A stretch of 5,837 nucleotides of DNA. It comes from a bacterium (GTDB taxonomy: Bacteria; UBA9089; CG2-30-40-21; SBAY01). The stretch lies in contig JBFLYA010000232.1 of the NCBI GenBank assembly GCA_040757115.1, forward strand, positions 1-5,837. The letters run 5' to 3'. Each line of letters opens with the position of its first letter. Positions within the stretch are counted from its first letter, which is position 1. A model generated the notes under the pieces. That model made no database searches, was not told the DNA's origin, and was given only the letters and a program-made list of their open reading frames with translations. The position numbers and the translations under genes are program-made. Positions 5,552-5,837 of the stretch are shown piece by piece.

Positions 5552-5702
5552 GCACTCTCACATAAGTTTTTAATAGTCTGCTTCCTCTCCGACTCTCTGT
5601 TCTTGCTTCAGTGGCAGCCGCAACCTTTAGGTTGCGAAATGATCGCAGGCTGAAACCTGCGGCTACCAATCTATTAGAAATTTCTGTGACAGAGCACTAG
5701 TG
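5547..5702. mobile_element. Non-autonomous IS630-type element (MITE) B
   Basis: About 155 bp between CTAGTGCACTCTCAC (5547-5561), a 13-of-15 match to the intact terminal sequence CTAGTGCTCTGTCAC, and the complementary intact end GTGACAGAGCACTAG (5686-5700). It shares CTAG with MITE A on the left and with the IS630 element on the right. There is no open frame of note. The interior carries the cloverleaf repeat at 5612-5668. The left end is degraded, so this unit is less certain than MITE A. Confidence 0.5.
5612..5668. repeat. Cloverleaf palindromic repeat
   Basis: Outer arms TGGCAGCCG (5612-5620) and CGGCTACCA (5660-5668) pair with one mismatch. Between them are two hairpins: CGCAACC-TTTA-GGTTGCG (5619-5636) and CGCAGG-CTGAAA-CCTGCG (5644-5661). 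Together they can form a three-way junction in single-stranded DNA or RNA. The sequence resembles the short dispersed REP/MITE-like repeats of IS-rich environmental genomes; copy number cannot be judged from one window. Confidence 0.68.
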
Positions 5703-5711
5703 CTCTGTCAC
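5686..5711. repeat. Perfect 26-bp palindrome at the junction of two IS630-type ends
   Basis: GTGACAGAGCACT (5686-5698) is followed directly by its exact complement (5699-5711), centred on the TA of CTAG. It is the right end of MITE B and the end of the IS630 element placed back to back, sharing a single TA. Confidence 0.9.
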
Positions 5712-5837
5712 TACTTAATTGATGGATAAAGTCGTTTCAGTTTAATCCTTGCATCTGGGGTCGTAAATTGCCAATCCACTTTAGCCCCTGCATCATTTCT
5801 TTCTGATTCCCAAGCCGCTACTTCTCTTTTCATCTCA
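5697..5837 (-). mobile_element. IS630-family insertion sequence, 3' end (continues past the window)
   Basis: The terminal sequence CTAGTGCTCTGTCAC at 5697-5711 borders the C-terminal coding end of an IS630-type transposase. Only the transposase 3' side of the element lies in this window. It abuts MITE B, and its first 28 bases are almost the same as the end of MITE A. Confidence 0.75.
5711..5837 (-). CDS. IS630 family transposase, C-terminal fragment (cut by window edge)
   Basis: The last 41 codons, open at the edge, read in part MKREVAAWESERNDAG followed by KVDWQFTTPDARIKLKRLYP and SIK, then TAG at 5711-5713 and TGA at 5708-5710. The 'AAWE..RN..GAKVDW.FTT.DARIKLKRLYPSI' ending is characteristic of a group of IS630-family DDE transposases, which act at TA targets. 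Both stop codons are supplied by the terminal inverted repeat itself, so the coding region runs right into the element end. The catalytic residues lie beyond the window, so whether the gene is intact is unknown. A likely source of transposase, in this or another copy, for MITEs A and B. Confidence 0.8.
   Translation of the reverse strand, partial: EMKREVAAWESERNDAGAKVDWQFTTPDARIKLKRLYPSIK

Noticed and set aside
5399-5711. CRISPR array, because of repeated CTAGTGCTCTGTC units
   Set aside because: Copies occur in inverted pairs about 150 bp apart, not as direct repeats with uniform short spacers, and one sits at a transposase end.

Overview
This is an AT-rich bacterial window made almost entirely of insertion-sequence (IS) debris around one intact chromosomal gene. 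At least five transposable-element lineages are visible: IS256-like, two different IS1-like, IS66-like and IS630-like. There are also two small non-autonomous elements. The one ordinary gene is a secreted PHP-domain (CehA/McbA-type) metallohydrolase with an N-terminal beta domain. The pairing of such exoproteins with dense IS630/IS66/IS256 remnants and GC-rich palindromic repeats suggests a large, IS-rich environmental genome, for example Planctomycetes, Poribacteria or a similar candidate phylum. That assignment is a guess, since nothing here is a taxonomic marker.

Layout. Positions 1-249 hold no recognisable gene. Positions 250-1617 are a decayed IS256-family element with imperfect terminal inverted repeats. 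Its minus-strand transposase (299-1530) carries three frameshifts and two nonsense codons, but the DDE triad is still readable. The element's leader can fold so that the transposase ribosome binding site is masked. Directly beyond it on the plus strand lies the N-terminal part of an IS1-like transposase (about 1623-1840). This is joined at about 1840 to the catalytic part of an IS66-family transposase (about 1842-2525), which has two further frameshifts.

The IS66 remnant is interrupted by a much fresher IS1-like element (2526-3795). It has matching ends beginning GGTGGTGTCTGAAA and an 8-bp target duplication, CAATATTT. Its transposase is encoded on the minus strand as two frames, orfA (3301-3660) and orfB (2544-3314), separated by a single frame change at a T5C5 run. 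After the insertion the IS66 frame resumes for a few codons and meets the 3' end of the PHP gene (3816-5348, minus).

Upstream of the PHP gene, positions 5399-5702 hold two tandem elements of about 150 bp, bounded by CTAGTGCTCTGTC-type inverted repeats. One has a GC-rich long palindrome as cargo, the other a cloverleaf palindrome. They abut the end of an IS630-family element whose transposase C-terminus (5711 to the window edge, minus) shares the same terminal sequence. The three units sit end to end and share CTAG junctions, consistent with repeated TA-targeted insertion by one IS630-type transposase.

Order of events inferred: IS1-like and IS66 fragments joined and decayed; IS256 was probably inserted beside them and then decayed; the second IS1-like element entered most recently. 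No multi-gene metabolic or defence system is present.
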